DNA from: Saccharothrix sp. NRRL B-16348
Lineage (GTDB): Bacteria; Actinomycetota; Actinomycetes; Mycobacteriales; Pseudonocardiaceae
DNA: 64,000 nucleotides
Direction of reading: 5' to 3'
Assembly: GCF_001280085.1 (NCBI RefSeq)
Contig: NZ_LGED01000113.1
Location: forward strand, 166,753-230,752
Of this stretch, positions 26,682-35,856 are shown in pieces. Numbering within the stretch: position 1 is the first letter of the stretch; each line of letters opens with the position of its first letter. The notes beneath the pieces are model-generated. The model worked only from the letters and a program-made list of their open reading frames with translations. It was not told the DNA's origin and searched no databases. A program made the position numbers and the translations under genes.

Positions 26682-28001
26682 ATGACCAACACCACTGGCC
26701 GCCTGGCGCGGCTGCCCGGACTGGTGCTGCGCTGCGCGTGGGTCGGCGTCATCGTGTTCTGCTACGGCCTGCTCATCGCCGGTTCGGCGGTCGGCGCGCG
26801 CTTCCGTCGTTCGAAGGACGGGCGTGGCCTGCGCGACGGCGACCGGTGGGTCAGGATGCTGACCCGCCTCGGGCCCTCCTACATCAAGATCGGCCAGCTG
26901 CTGAGCACCCGGCGGGACCTGCTGCCCGAAGAGGTCACCACCCCGCTCGGCCGGCTCACCGACGGCGCGTCGCCGCCGAGCAAGCGGCGGATCGAGCGCG
27001 CCGTCCGGCACGCCTACCGCGACCGGCCGTGGCCGTTCCGCGAGTTCGACTGGGCTCCGGTCGCCAGCGGCAGCATCGCGACCGTCCACGAAGCCGTGAC
27101 GCTGGACGGCAGGCACGTCGCGGTCAAGGTGCGGCGTCCCGGCATCGAGCGCGTGATGTGGCAGGACTTCACCCTGACCGCCTCGGCGATGAGCCTCATG
27201 GGGATGCTGCCCAAGCTGCGCAAGATGCCGTTCAAGCTCATGCACGGCCAGGTCGGCGGCGCGATCCTGCGGCAGCTCGACTTCGAGGCCGAGGCCGCGT
27301 CCCTCACCGCGCTGCGGGCCAACCTGGAGGGTGGCAGCCGCAACGTCACCATCCCGGCGCCGCTGCCGGAGCTGTGCACGGCCGAGACCGTGGTCATGGA
27401 GTTCATCAGCGACCTGCGGCGCTTCGAGCCCGGCGAGCTGGACCTCGACACCCGGCGCTCGGTGCAGCGGGCGGTGCTGGGCACGGTCTACGAGATGCTG
27501 TTCATCGACGGCCTCGTGCACTGCGACCTGCACCCGGGCAACCTGTACTTCGACCTCAACGCCGACCTGGTGATGCTGGACGCCGGCTTCGTCATCCAGC
27601 TGCCCGACCCGGTGCGCCGGTCGTTCGCGGACTTCTTCATCAACATGGCGATGGGCGACGGCTGGATGTGCGCCCAGATCGTCATCGAGAGCGCCGCCGA
27701 GGTCGCCGACGACTGCGACCTGGAGGGCTTCCGCACCGCGCTCGGCGAGCTGGTGTCGGAGACGTCGGGCGCGAAGTCCGGCGAGTTCGACCTGGCCACG
27801 TTCGCCGGCCGGCTGTTCGACCTGCAGCGCCGGTTCGGCCTCTTCCCGGCGCCGGAGTTCGCCTTCCCCCTGCTCTCGCTGCTGGTCATCGAGGGCATGA
27901 TCAAGGGCTTCGACTCCGACCTCGACTTCCAGGCCGAGGCCATCCCGGTCCTGCGCCGCCGCAACATCCCTCGTGACGCCCCAACCGCTGTCGAAAGGTG
28001 A
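26682..28001 (+). CDS. UbiB/AarF (ABC1) family atypical kinase
   Basis: A 439-residue UbiB-family protein. An N-terminal membrane helix (~10-32) is followed by the KxGQ motif (YIKIGQLLSTRRDLLP, ~75-90), the modified Gly-rich loop SGSIATVHEA, VAVKVRRPGI with the Lys, and the catalytic HCDLHPGN and LDAG (in place of DFG). UbiB proteins act as ATPases aiding extraction or modification of membrane-bound isoprenoid or other lipids in quinone synthesis. It lies upstream of an AhpD-like gene and an SDR, with 7-nt and overlapping junctions. A membrane lipid-handling role for a hydrophobic polyene intermediate is an inference. Confidence 0.9.
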   Translation: MTNTTGRLARLPGLVLRCAWVGVIVFCYGLLIAGSAVGARFRRSKDGRGLRDGDRWVRMLTRLGPSYIKIGQLLSTRRDLLPEEVTTPLGRLTDGASPPSKRRIERAVRHAYRDRPWPFREFDWAPVASGSIATVHEAVTLDGRHVAVKVRRPGIERVMWQDFTLTASAMSLMGMLPKLRKMPFKLMHGQVGGAILRQLDFEAEAASLTALRANLEGGSRNVTIPAPLPELCTAETVVMEFISDLRRFEPGELDLDTRRSVQRAVLGTVYEMLFIDGLVHCDLHPGNLYFDLNADLVMLDAGFVIQLPDPVRRSFADFFINMAMGDGWMCAQIVIESAAEVADDCDLEGFRTALGELVSETSGAKSGEFDLATFAGRLFDLQRRFGLFPAPEFAFPLLSLLVIEGMIKGFDSDLDFQAEAIPVLRRRNIPRDAPTAVER

Positions 28002-28008
28002 GTCGAGC

Positions 28009-28614
28009 ATGGACGCAACCACCCACGTCCGGGTTCCGCTGGTCGAGGAGGGTCAGGCCGAAGGCCGCCTCGCCGAGCTGTACGCCGACATCAAGAGCAA
28101 CACCAACCTGCCGTTCGTGCCCGACATGTTCCGCCTGCTGTCCACCCGGCCGGACCTGCTCGAAGGCGTCGTGGCCGGCTACAAGGGCATGTTCATCACC
28201 GGCATCATGCCGCGGCAGACGCGCGAGCTGATCGCCGCGTGGACGTCGAAGGTCAACGAGTGCCCGTACTGCGTCGGCACGCACAACTTCTTCTTCCAGG
28301 CGTTCGGCGGCCCCGAGGAGACCGCGAAGGCCGTCGAGTCCGCGGCGTCCGTCGAGGAGCTGCCGGTGGACGAGAAGCACAAGGTCCTGCTGCGCCTGCT
28401 CACCAAGCTGAGCAAGGAGGCGTACAAGATCACCGACGCCGACTGGAAGCTGGCCACGGACGCGGGCTGGAGCTCCGAGGAGCTGCTGGAGGGCTTCTTC
28501 ATCGCCGGGATGTTCAACTTCATCACCCGCATGGTCGACGGCCTCGGCCTCGGTTTCTCGGTGGCGGCGAGCCGGGTGTCGCAGCAGGAGGTCCCGACCG
28601 GAGGTGAGGCGTGA
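28009..28614 (+). CDS. Carboxymuconolactone decarboxylase/AhpD-like protein
   Basis: A 201-residue all-helical AhpD-fold protein. The redox motif ECPYCVGTH (Glu, Cys, Cys, His) near residues 83-91 matches the AhpD proton-relay/thiol site, so it may act in alkylhydroperoxidase or disulfide chemistry. Ribosome site AAAGGTGAG. Its TGA overlaps the GTG start of the SDR gene. A second family member is at 34052. Confidence 0.88.
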   Translation: MDATTHVRVPLVEEGQAEGRLAELYADIKSNTNLPFVPDMFRLLSTRPDLLEGVVAGYKGMFITGIMPRQTRELIAAWTSKVNECPYCVGTHNFFFQAFGGPEETAKAVESAASVEELPVDEKHKVLLRLLTKLSKEAYKITDADWKLATDAGWSSEELLEGFFIAGMFNFITRMVDGLGLGFSVAASRVSQQEVPTGGEA

Positions 28615-29480
28615 CGGCGTCCCGCGCGGTTCTGATCACCGGCGTCAACTCCTCGGGCGGGCTGTCGTCCGGCACCGGTCGCGCCACCGCGTTGCGCCTG
28701 CACCGCGCCGGCTGGCCGGTGTACGCCACCGGTCGCGACCTGGACGGGCTGAAGGACCTCGCCGACGAGGGCATCACCACGCTGCAGGTGGACGTCACCG
28801 ACGAGGAGTCGATGGCCGCCGCGGTGAAGCGGATCACCGAGGACCACGGCGCGGTCGGCGTCCTGGTGAACAACGCCGCCTACAGCCTCAACGGCACGAT
28901 CGGCGAGACGCCGATCGAGCAGGTGCGCCGACAGTTCGAGACGAACTTCTTCGGCCTGTCCCGGATGACGCAGCTGGTGCTGCCCGGCATGCGCGAGCAG
29001 CGGTCCGGGCGGATCATCATGATGTCGTCGATCTTCGGCCTGTTCGCCACCCCCGGCCGCGGCTACTACCAGGCGACCAAGCACGCCCTGGAGGCCATCA
29101 GCGACTCGCTGCGGCTGGAGGTGAAGCCGTGGGACATCAAGGTGTCCATCATCGAGCCGTCGCCGATCCTCGGCTCGTTCGTGCCGACGACGGTCGGCGA
29201 CCTCGGCCTGGACACCGACAGCGACCTGTACGCCGACTTCTGGGAGCGGTTCGTCGTGTGGCACGGCGCCTACCGCGAGGTCGACAAGCCCAAGGGCCGC
29301 GGTCGCACGGCGGTGCGCTCCGGCAAGGTCGCGGAGACCATCGAGAAGGCCATCACGGACCCCAACCCGAAGATCCGCTACCGGCTCGGCCTCCCGACCC
29401 ACCTGCTGAAGCCGCAGCGCGCGATCTTCGGCGACCGGGCCTGGGAGGTTTTCGTCACCAAGTTCTTCCCCCAGCCCTGA
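28611..29480 (+). CDS. Short-chain dehydrogenase/reductase
   Basis: A 289-residue classical SDR: VNNAAY, Ser in MSSIFG, YYQATKHALE catalytic Tyr and Lys. The N-terminal cofactor motif is expanded to TGVNSSGGLSSGTG, about six residues longer than the usual TGxxxGxG. The C-terminal ~90 residues extend past the core fold. Start GTG overlaps the AhpD-like stop. It is the third gene of the UbiB operon; the substrate is unknown. Confidence 0.88.
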   Translation: MTASRAVLITGVNSSGGLSSGTGRATALRLHRAGWPVYATGRDLDGLKDLADEGITTLQVDVTDEESMAAAVKRITEDHGAVGVLVNNAAYSLNGTIGETPIEQVRRQFETNFFGLSRMTQLVLPGMREQRSGRIIMMSSIFGLFATPGRGYYQATKHALEAISDSLRLEVKPWDIKVSIIEPSPILGSFVPTTVGDLGLDTDSDLYADFWERFVVWHGAYREVDKPKGRGRTAVRSGKVAETIEKAITDPNPKIRYRLGLPTHLLKPQRAIFGDRAWEVFVTKFFPQP

Positions 29481-29498
29481 CCGTCTTTTTCCTGCCAC

Positions 29499-29543
29499 AA
29501 GCGAAGCGGCTCCGGACCGAGAGGTTCCGGAGCCGCTTCGCTT
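29499..29543. terminator. Bidirectional terminator
   Basis: An 18-bp perfect stem (left arm 29499-29516, right arm 29526-29543, 9-nt loop) sits between the convergent SDR and GMC genes. A T run (CTTTTT, 29485-29490) precedes it on the top strand. It can stop transcription from both sides. Confidence 0.85.
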
Positions 29544-29554
29544 CGTCGGAGGGA

Positions 29555-31102
29555 TCAGCCCTCACGCAGCCAGGCCGCCATCCGCTCCCCGATCATGATC
29601 GAGGTGAGGTTGGTGTTGGCGCGCACCGTGCTCGGCATGATGGACGAGTCGGCGACGTACAGGGACTCGATGCCGTGCACCGCGCCCCGCTCGTCGACGA
29701 CCGAGTCCGGGTCCGAGGCCGGGCCCATCCGGACCGTGCCGACCGGGTGGTAAGCGCTGTCCAGACTGGTCTTCACGTACTGCCGCACCATGTCGTCGTT
29801 GTCGATCATGGCGTCCCGCAGCACCACGAAGCCCTGGCCGAGCTTCATGATGTCCGGGTGGTGCGCCAGCTTCCACGCCGTGCGGACGCCGTCGACGAGG
29901 ATGTCCATCTCGCGCTCGTCGTCGAGGAAGTTCAGCACGATCGTCGGCTGGGCCGTCGGGTCGGCGGACGGCAGCGTGATCCGGCCGCGGGAGCCGGGGC
30001 GCTGCGACACCACCATCACGCCGAGGATCTCGGTGGCGCCCGCCAGCATCTGCAGCTCCGGGAAGTGCGCCAGCGAGAAGTGGTTGACCATGTAGTACTG
30101 CAGGTCGTTGAACTCGCCGGTGACCGGCGACGTGGTCCGCAGGATCTGCTGGAGGAACGCCTCGGTCGGGTCGATCACCCCCGGCTGCGGCACCAGGAAC
30201 GCGCCGGTCCGCTGGTGGTCGACCAGGTTGCCGCCCACGCCCGACAGGTCCGCCCGGACGTCGATGCCCAGCCGGCGCAGGTCCTCGGCCGGGCCGATGC
30301 CGGAGCGCAGCAGGATCATCGGCGACGCGACCGCGCCGGTGGCCAGGATGACCCGGCGGCCCTCGATGAGCTCGTAGGAGCCCCCTTGCGCCGCCGCCAT
30401 GACGCCGATCGCCTTCGCGCCCTCGAACACGACCCGGTCGACCGTCGTGCCGCCCCTGATCTCCAGGTTCGGCCGCTGCCGGATCAGCCGCAGGTACGTC
30501 GTCCCGGTCGTGGCCCGGTGCACGGTGTCGTGCCGGGTGGACGGGATGGAGCCGACGCCGGTCGCGTCCGGGTGGTTGTGGTCCTTGACCTCCGGGAAGC
30601 CCGCCTCCAGGCAGGCCTCGACGAACGCCGTCTGGCCCGGCGACAGCTCCTCGGGCTTCCACCGGCGGATCGGCATCGGGCCGCCGCCGCCGTGGAACTC
30701 GCTGTCGCCGAAGTCGTAGTCGTTCTCCAGCTTGCGGAAGTACGGCAGCACCTCCTCGTAGGACCACCCAGGGTTCCCGGCGGCGGCCCAGTCGTCGTAG
30801 TCCTCCGCGACACCGCGCAGACCCACCGTCGCGCCGACCGCCGACGAACCGCCGGAGAGCTTGCCACGGGGGAAGCGGATGCGGCGGCCGTCGTGGACGT
30901 CCGCCCGGAAGGTCCAGTCATTGCCGTCGAACGACATCGCGCGGCCGTAGAAGATCTCCTCCGGCAGATCCTCCGGCTCGACGTAGTCCGGGCCGCCCTC
31001 CAGGAGCAGCACGCGTCGCGCGGGATCCTCGGTCAGCCGGGCCGCGAGCGCCGCACCGGCCGACCCGGCGCCGACGATGATGTCGTCATATTGAGCCGTC
31101 AT
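29555..31102 (-). CDS. GMC-family FAD oxidoreductase (E9-like)
   Basis: A 515-residue glucose-methanol-choline oxidoreductase: N-terminal FAD motif IIVGAGSAGAALAARL, LLLEGGPDY, the GGSSAVGATVGLRG signature 1 region, ATGAVASPMILLRSGIGP signature 2, and catalytic His in YHPVGTVRMG with Asn in NTNLTSIMIGE. It oxidises an alcohol or similar group with FAD. Nine-membered enediyne clusters carry an oxidoreductase termed E9, and this gene is the natural candidate. It is divergent from DUF1702-P450. Confidence 0.92.
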   Translation of the reverse strand: MTAQYDDIIVGAGSAGAALAARLTEDPARRVLLLEGGPDYVEPEDLPEEIFYGRAMSFDGNDWTFRADVHDGRRIRFPRGKLSGGSSAVGATVGLRGVAEDYDDWAAAGNPGWSYEEVLPYFRKLENDYDFGDSEFHGGGGPMPIRRWKPEELSPGQTAFVEACLEAGFPEVKDHNHPDATGVGSIPSTRHDTVHRATTGTTYLRLIRQRPNLEIRGGTTVDRVVFEGAKAIGVMAAAQGGSYELIEGRRVILATGAVASPMILLRSGIGPAEDLRRLGIDVRADLSGVGGNLVDHQRTGAFLVPQPGVIDPTEAFLQQILRTTSPVTGEFNDLQYYMVNHFSLAHFPELQMLAGATEILGVMVVSQRPGSRGRITLPSADPTAQPTIVLNFLDDEREMDILVDGVRTAWKLAHHPDIMKLGQGFVVLRDAMIDNDDMVRQYVKTSLDSAYHPVGTVRMGPASDPDSVVDERGAVHGIESLYVADSSIMPSTVRANTNLTSIMIGERMAAWLREG

Positions 31103-31468
31103 AAGCAGTCCTCGAAAGATTGGGCGCTTCGGGCGCAGGGTTCTGCGACCCACCCGCCGAGCGTCGCACCGGCCGCGATGACCTTGCTACTCGCGCGTTG
31201 CTCGGCGTGACACGGCGGGCGTCCACAACGGACGACAAGTAGAGGCCCCCTCGGTTCCGCCGGCCCGGAGCACGCCGGAAATTCCCCTCCCACCAGGAAT
31301 ACCGCACCACGCGGCCACCTTCTCCGATCATGCCTACTTCGCCGCCATCCGCACCACACCAGGCCCTGGTGGGCACGCTGGGAGTAGGACACCGGCACCC
31401 GATCCGGCGACCATTTCATTTAGTCCGAATCGCCGCGGCCACCCGTGGCGGGACGAAGGGAGCGAACA
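31103..31468. other. Divergent promoter region, GMC and DUF1702 operons
   Basis: A 366-bp gap with no gene supported. AT-richer patches near 31190-31300 and 31410-31440 are the likely promoter segments. No palindrome long enough to call was seen. Confidence 0.4.
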
Positions 31469-32464
31469 TTGTCCAGCCCTTGGGGGGCGCTCCGGCGCCG
31501 CATCCTGACTCCCAACATTTCCGCGACGAAGCTGTCCGTACGTGGATTCCACTACAAGGACGAGACCGCGCGGGAACTGCTGGAAACGGTCGGCCGCTCC
31601 TTCTTGGAGGGCTACGGCTACGCCGCCGAGTCACGCGTGCCGGTCGAGGCGGAGGAAAAGCTGGAGCAGATGCCCTACAAGTTCCGCGGCTTCGCCTACG
31701 AGGGCGCCGGCATGGGCTTCGCGGTGCGCGACGCGCTGCCGTTCGGCCGGGGCGGGCGGACCGGGCGGTTCCTCCAGGGCCGGGCCAAGGCGCACGACTA
31801 CATGGTCCTCGTCGGCGTCGGCTGGGCGATGGCCCGGGTGCCGAGGTCCCGCTGGTCCAAGCTCGGGCTGGACGACGACCCGTTGCTGCGCTGGCTCGCG
31901 CTCGACGGCTACGGGTTCCACCAGGCGTTCTTCCACACCGGCAAGTACGTCCACGAGCAGTACCGCGAGCCGGCCTTCCCGTGGCCCACCGACGGCTCCA
32001 GCTGGTACTCGCCCCGCGGCATCGACCAGGGCATCGGCCGGGCCATGTGGTTCGTCGGCGGCGCCGACCCGAAGGTCGTGGCCGACCTGATCGAGGGGTT
32101 CGCGGAGGAGCGCCACGCCGACCTGTACGCGGGCTCGGGGCTGGCCGCGACCTACGCGGGCGGCCTGCCCGAGAGCGAGCTGCGGTGGTACGCCGACCGC
32201 GTCGGCCAGTACCTGCCCAACGTCGCGCAGGGCAGTGCGTTCGCCGCCACCGCGCGGGTGGACCAGGGCCTCGTCGTCGACCACACCGGTGTGGCGACCA
32301 AGGTCTTCTGCGACATGACGCCCGAAGAGGCGGCGAAGTTGTGCCACGACACCAGGCCGCCGGCGGTCGCCGAGCTGCCCGAACACCCCGGTGTCCCGGC
32401 GTTCGAGATCTGGCGCAAGCGCATCACCGCGGCCTTCACCAGCGATGCGGATGTGACGACATGA
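31469..32464 (+). CDS. DUF1702 enediyne cassette protein (E4/UnbL-like)
   Basis: A 331-residue soluble protein of the DUF1702 family, one of the five genes conserved in all enediyne warhead cassettes. Recognisable blocks are LTPNISATKLSVRGF, LLETVGRSFLEGYGYA, FAYEGAGMGFAV, DGYGFHQAFFHTGKYV and RALWFVGG-like GRAMWFVGGADP. The role is unproven; it is needed with E3 and E5 to steer PKSE polyene to the enediyne core. The TTG start is chosen because AAGGGAG lies 7 nt upstream and it gives the usual short N-terminus; an in-frame GTG at 31445 is the alternative. ATGA overlap with the P450. Confidence 0.9.
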   Translation: MSSPWGALRRRILTPNISATKLSVRGFHYKDETARELLETVGRSFLEGYGYAAESRVPVEAEEKLEQMPYKFRGFAYEGAGMGFAVRDALPFGRGGRTGRFLQGRAKAHDYMVLVGVGWAMARVPRSRWSKLGLDDDPLLRWLALDGYGFHQAFFHTGKYVHEQYREPAFPWPTDGSSWYSPRGIDQGIGRAMWFVGGADPKVVADLIEGFAEERHADLYAGSGLAATYAGGLPESELRWYADRVGQYLPNVAQGSAFAATARVDQGLVVDHTGVATKVFCDMTPEEAAKLCHDTRPPAVAELPEHPGVPAFEIWRKRITAAFTSDADVTT

Positions 32465-33828
32465 CGACGACAGACATGGCGGGGGCGCGCCGGGCCGTGC
32501 CCGGTCCGCCGCGCAGCGAGACCCTGAGCCTGTTGGCCAGGATGGCGCGCGACCGCCTCTCCGTGATGACCAACGTGTCCCAGCAGTACGGCGACGCGGT
32601 CCGGCTGCGGCTCGGCCCGAAGTCGATGTACTTCTTCAACCACCCCGACCACGCCAAGTACGTGCTGGCCGACAACCCCGGCAACTTCGTCAAGGGCATC
32701 GGTCTCGTGCACGCGCGCCGCGCGCTCGGCGACGGCCTGCTGACCAGCGAGGGCGAGCTGTGGAAGGCCCAGCGCAAGACGATGCAGCCGGTCTTCCAGG
32801 CCAAGCGGATCGCGGGCAAGGCCGACGTGATCGCGCAGGAGGCCGCGGGGCTGGTCGCCAAGCTGCGCGCGCACCGCGGCGGTGAGCCGATCGACATCAG
32901 CGAGGAGATGACCGGGCTGACGCTCGGCGTGCTCGGCCGCGCCCTGCTCGACGCCGACCTCGGCGCGTTCGAGTCGATCGGGCACTCGTTCGAGGCGGTC
33001 CAGGACCAGGCGATGTTCGAGATGATGTCGCTGAGCACGGTGCCGCACTGGGTGCCGCTGCCCATCCAGCGGCGCTTCCACCGCGCCCGGGCCGACCTGG
33101 ACCGCATCGTCGCCCAGCTGGCCGACGAGCGCCGTGCGAACCCGACCGCCGAGGGCGACGACGTCTTATCCCGGCTGATCGAAGCCACCAAGAACGAGCC
33201 CGACCAGGAGGTCGCGCACCAGCGGATGCGCGACGAGATGGTGACGTTGCTGCTCGCCGGGCACGAGACGACCGCGAGCACGCTCAGCTGGACGTTCCAC
33301 CTGGCGGACAAGCACCCCGAGGTGTGGGAGCGGATGCACGCCGAGGCCGTCGAGGTGCTGGGCGACCGGCAGCCGACGTTCCAGGACATCCCGCGGCTGC
33401 GGTACACGACCCAGGTGATCCAGGAGGTCATGCGGCTGTACCCGCCGGTGTGGATCCTGCCGCGGGTGACCCGCGAGGAGGACGAGATCGGCGGGTACCA
33501 CGTGCCGGCCGGCGCGGACGTGCTGATCTGCCCGTACACCCTGCACCGGCACCCCGGGTTCTGGGAGGAGCCCGACCGGTTCGACCCCGACCGGTTCTCC
33601 CCCGGCCGGTCGTCCGGGCGGTCGCGGTACGCCTACATCCCGTTCGGCGCCGGTCCGCGCGTGTGCGTCGGCAGCGGCCTCGGGATGATGGAGGCGACGA
33701 TCGTGGCCGCCAGCGTGGTGCGCGAGCTGCGACTGTCCACAGTGGCCGGTTACGAGGTGCGCGGCGAGCCGATGCTGACGCTGCGCGTGCGCGGCGGGCT
33801 GCCGATGACCGTGCGATCGGCCGCGTGA
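32461..33828 (+). CDS. Cytochrome P450 (E7-like)
   Basis: A 455-residue P450: I-helix AGHETTAS, K-helix EVMRLYP with ExxR, and heme-binding FGAGPRVCVG with the Cys thiolate. Without a membrane anchor it is a soluble bacterial enzyme needing ferredoxin partners, none of which is visible here. E7-type P450s are part of nine-membered enediyne accessory sets and act on the core. Start overlaps the DUF1702 stop (ATGA), so the two are made together. Confidence 0.94.
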   Translation: MTTTDMAGARRAVPGPPRSETLSLLARMARDRLSVMTNVSQQYGDAVRLRLGPKSMYFFNHPDHAKYVLADNPGNFVKGIGLVHARRALGDGLLTSEGELWKAQRKTMQPVFQAKRIAGKADVIAQEAAGLVAKLRAHRGGEPIDISEEMTGLTLGVLGRALLDADLGAFESIGHSFEAVQDQAMFEMMSLSTVPHWVPLPIQRRFHRARADLDRIVAQLADERRANPTAEGDDVLSRLIEATKNEPDQEVAHQRMRDEMVTLLLAGHETTASTLSWTFHLADKHPEVWERMHAEAVEVLGDRQPTFQDIPRLRYTTQVIQEVMRLYPPVWILPRVTREEDEIGGYHVPAGADVLICPYTLHRHPGFWEEPDRFDPDRFSPGRSSGRSRYAYIPFGAGPRVCVGSGLGMMEATIVAASVVRELRLSTVAGYEVRGEPMLTLRVRGGLPMTVRSAA

Positions 33829-34051
33829 GGCGCGTGGCGACGTCTGCGCCGGTCGGTGCCGCGAGCCGCGGCCTCACGTCGACCTGACCCGGCGGGCGGG
33901 GAATCACCGACGGGTCGGGCCGGGGAGTGCATGTCCGCGAAGGGGCGGACGGCCGAACCTGATCGTGGCACCTTACGGACCGGCCGAGGTTGCCATTACA
34001 CTGTGATTCTTTCTCCCGATCCCTGAAGCGCCGGCGGAGGAACCGATTTCG

Positions 34052-35140
34052 ATGCGACCAACACTGGTACAGGCCGGCTTACGCGGGCTGTCCACCGCGC
34101 AGGTGCGACAGGTTCGCGCGGTGCGGTACGGCGCGGCCGACGAGGACGTGGCCCGGGTCTACCGGGAACTGGAACGGGACTTCGGCGTGCTCGCGCCGCC
34201 GATCGCGCTGCACGCGTCGTCACCCGACGTGCTGGCGGCGGCCTGGTTGATGCTGCGCGAGACGCTGCTCGTGCCCGGCACGGCGCCGCGGGCGCACAAG
34301 GAAGCGGTCTCCACCGCGGTCTCCGAGAGCAACGACTGCCCGTTCTGCATCTCGATGCACTCGTCGATGCTGATCGACCTGGTCGGCTACCGGAACGGCA
34401 CGATCCCGGACCCCGGGACCCGTGCCGCGGCCGAGTGGGCGACCGCGAACGCGACGCCGGACGAGGCGGCCGGGCACCCGGTGCCGTTCCCGCCGGCGCA
34501 GGCGCCGGAGATGGTCGGCACGGCGGTGATCCTGCAGTACCTCAACCGGATGGTGAACATCTTCCTCGGCGAGCTGCCGCTGCCGCCGGGCGCGCCCGCC
34601 GCGTCGATGACCGTCGTGCGCCGGGTGCTCGTGTGGCTGATCAAGTCGGCCGAACGGCGCGGGCCGAAGGCGGGCGCCTCGTTCGACCTGCTGCCCGACG
34701 CGCCGCTGCCCGAGGACATGAAGTGGGCCGAGGGGCACGCCGCGATCGCCGGCGCGTACGCGCGTGGCGCCGCCGTCATCGAGGAGGCCGGTCGCCGGTC
34801 CGTGCCCGCCGAGGTGCGCTCCGTGGTGCTGGAGCAGGTGGCGCGGTGGGACGGCAAGCCGATGGGCCTGAGCCGCGCGTGGGTGGAGGACGCGATCGCC
34901 GTGCTGCCCGAGGACCAGCACGACGCCGGTCGCCTGGCGCTGTTGACCGCGCTGGCGTCCTACCAGATCGACCAGTCCGTCGTGGACCGCTACCGCGCGG
35001 GCCGGCCGGACGACCGGTCGCTGATCGACCTGACCTCGTGGTCGAGCCTGGCCGCCGCGCGCCGCGTGGGCAGCTGGATGAGGTTCCGCACGGAGGAAGC
35101 CGAACCCCTGCCGCCCGCGGCGCAGTCCACGCACGAGTGA
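34052..35140 (+). CDS. Second carboxymuconolactone decarboxylase/AhpD-like protein
   Basis: A 362-residue helical protein. The AhpD redox motif is SNDCPFCISMHSSM (~residues 92-105), with CxxCxxxH conserved. It is about twice the size of a single AhpD domain; the second half has no second CxxC and is unusual. An upstream AT-richer stretch at 33985-34015 is the likely promoter. With the protein at 28009 and DUF899 at 40625, it is one of three CxxC proteins in the locus. It could reduce thiols or peroxides. Confidence 0.85.
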   Translation: MRPTLVQAGLRGLSTAQVRQVRAVRYGAADEDVARVYRELERDFGVLAPPIALHASSPDVLAAAWLMLRETLLVPGTAPRAHKEAVSTAVSESNDCPFCISMHSSMLIDLVGYRNGTIPDPGTRAAAEWATANATPDEAAGHPVPFPPAQAPEMVGTAVILQYLNRMVNIFLGELPLPPGAPAASMTVVRRVLVWLIKSAERRGPKAGASFDLLPDAPLPEDMKWAEGHAAIAGAYARGAAVIEEAGRRSVPAEVRSVVLEQVARWDGKPMGLSRAWVEDAIAVLPEDQHDAGRLALLTALASYQIDQSVVDRYRAGRPDDRSLIDLTSWSSLAAARRVGSWMRFRTEEAEPLPPAAQSTHE

Positions 35141-35365
35141 CAGGCCTTCCCGGCGGCTCCGGTCGACACCGGCCGGAGCCGCCGGCAGGGACCGGTGCCC
35201 GACACTCGGAAGTCCTTCGACACCAGCACAAACCGCCGACACCCGACACTCGGCGAGATTGCCGACACCGACACAGATCGGTCGCGCTCGACACCGGCCG
35301 GAGCGGCCCGCACGGACCGGGCACGCGGCACTCGGCGAGTCGGGTCGAGACCGGCCCGGCGTCGC

Positions 35366-35452
35366 GGCCCAGCGGCAGTCACAGCCCAGCGGCAGTCGTG
35401 GCCCACGCGGCGTCCTGGCCCAACGGGGTTGTCCCGGCCCAGCGGTGTCGTG
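35366..35452. repeat. Degenerate minisatellite, 17-19 bp units
   Basis: Five imperfect tandem units share the core GGCCCAGCGGCAGTC (for example GGCCCAGCGGCAGTCAC, AGCCCAGCGGCAGTCGT, GGCCCACGCGGCGTCCT). They lie in a 426-bp gap (35141-35566) that has no supported gene. Function is unknown; slippage is the simplest origin. Confidence 0.55.
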
Positions 35453-35566
35453 CCGCGGTGAGCCGACTGGCAGGGGTTGCGCCACCACGGGATCACCCGC
35501 GCCTCCGGCGGCTCGTCCGCATGACCGCGGAAGGAGCGCGGCGGCACGAGGATCCGCGGGTGGGCG

Positions 35567-35806
35567 TCAGGCCTGAGGGCGTCGGTCCCGTCGACGCCCG
35601 TCCGGCGGGTGGAGCGACGCCGAGCCGAACCGGTCGACCGCGACCAGCAGGAGCACGGCGACGAGCAGCCCCGCGCCCGCGCCGATCGCGGCACCCGCCA
35701 GGCGGCCCGCGCGCCAGCCGATCACGGCGCCCGCGGTGGCGAGCAGGAGCAGCGCGGCGAACGCCGCGGGCTGGACCAGCCACTTCCACGAGCCGGCGCG
35801 AGCCAC
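35567..35806 (-). CDS. Small two-helix membrane protein
   Basis: A 79-residue protein with GTG start and GGAGG 6 nt upstream. Two hydrophobic helices (residues ~9-26 and ~33-55, the second Gly/Ala-rich) are followed by a basic tail. The rest of the frame upstream is not coding. It is 50 nt downstream of the first AraC regulator. No family recognised. Confidence 0.55.
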   Translation of the reverse strand: MARAGSWKWLVQPAAFAALLLLATAGAVIGWRAGRLAGAAIGAGAGLLVAVLLLVAVDRFGSASLHPPDGRRRDRRPQA

Positions 35807-35856
35807 CGGGCACCTCCAGGCGTCAGGACCGCGTGGCCGAGAAGGAAAACGTCCGG

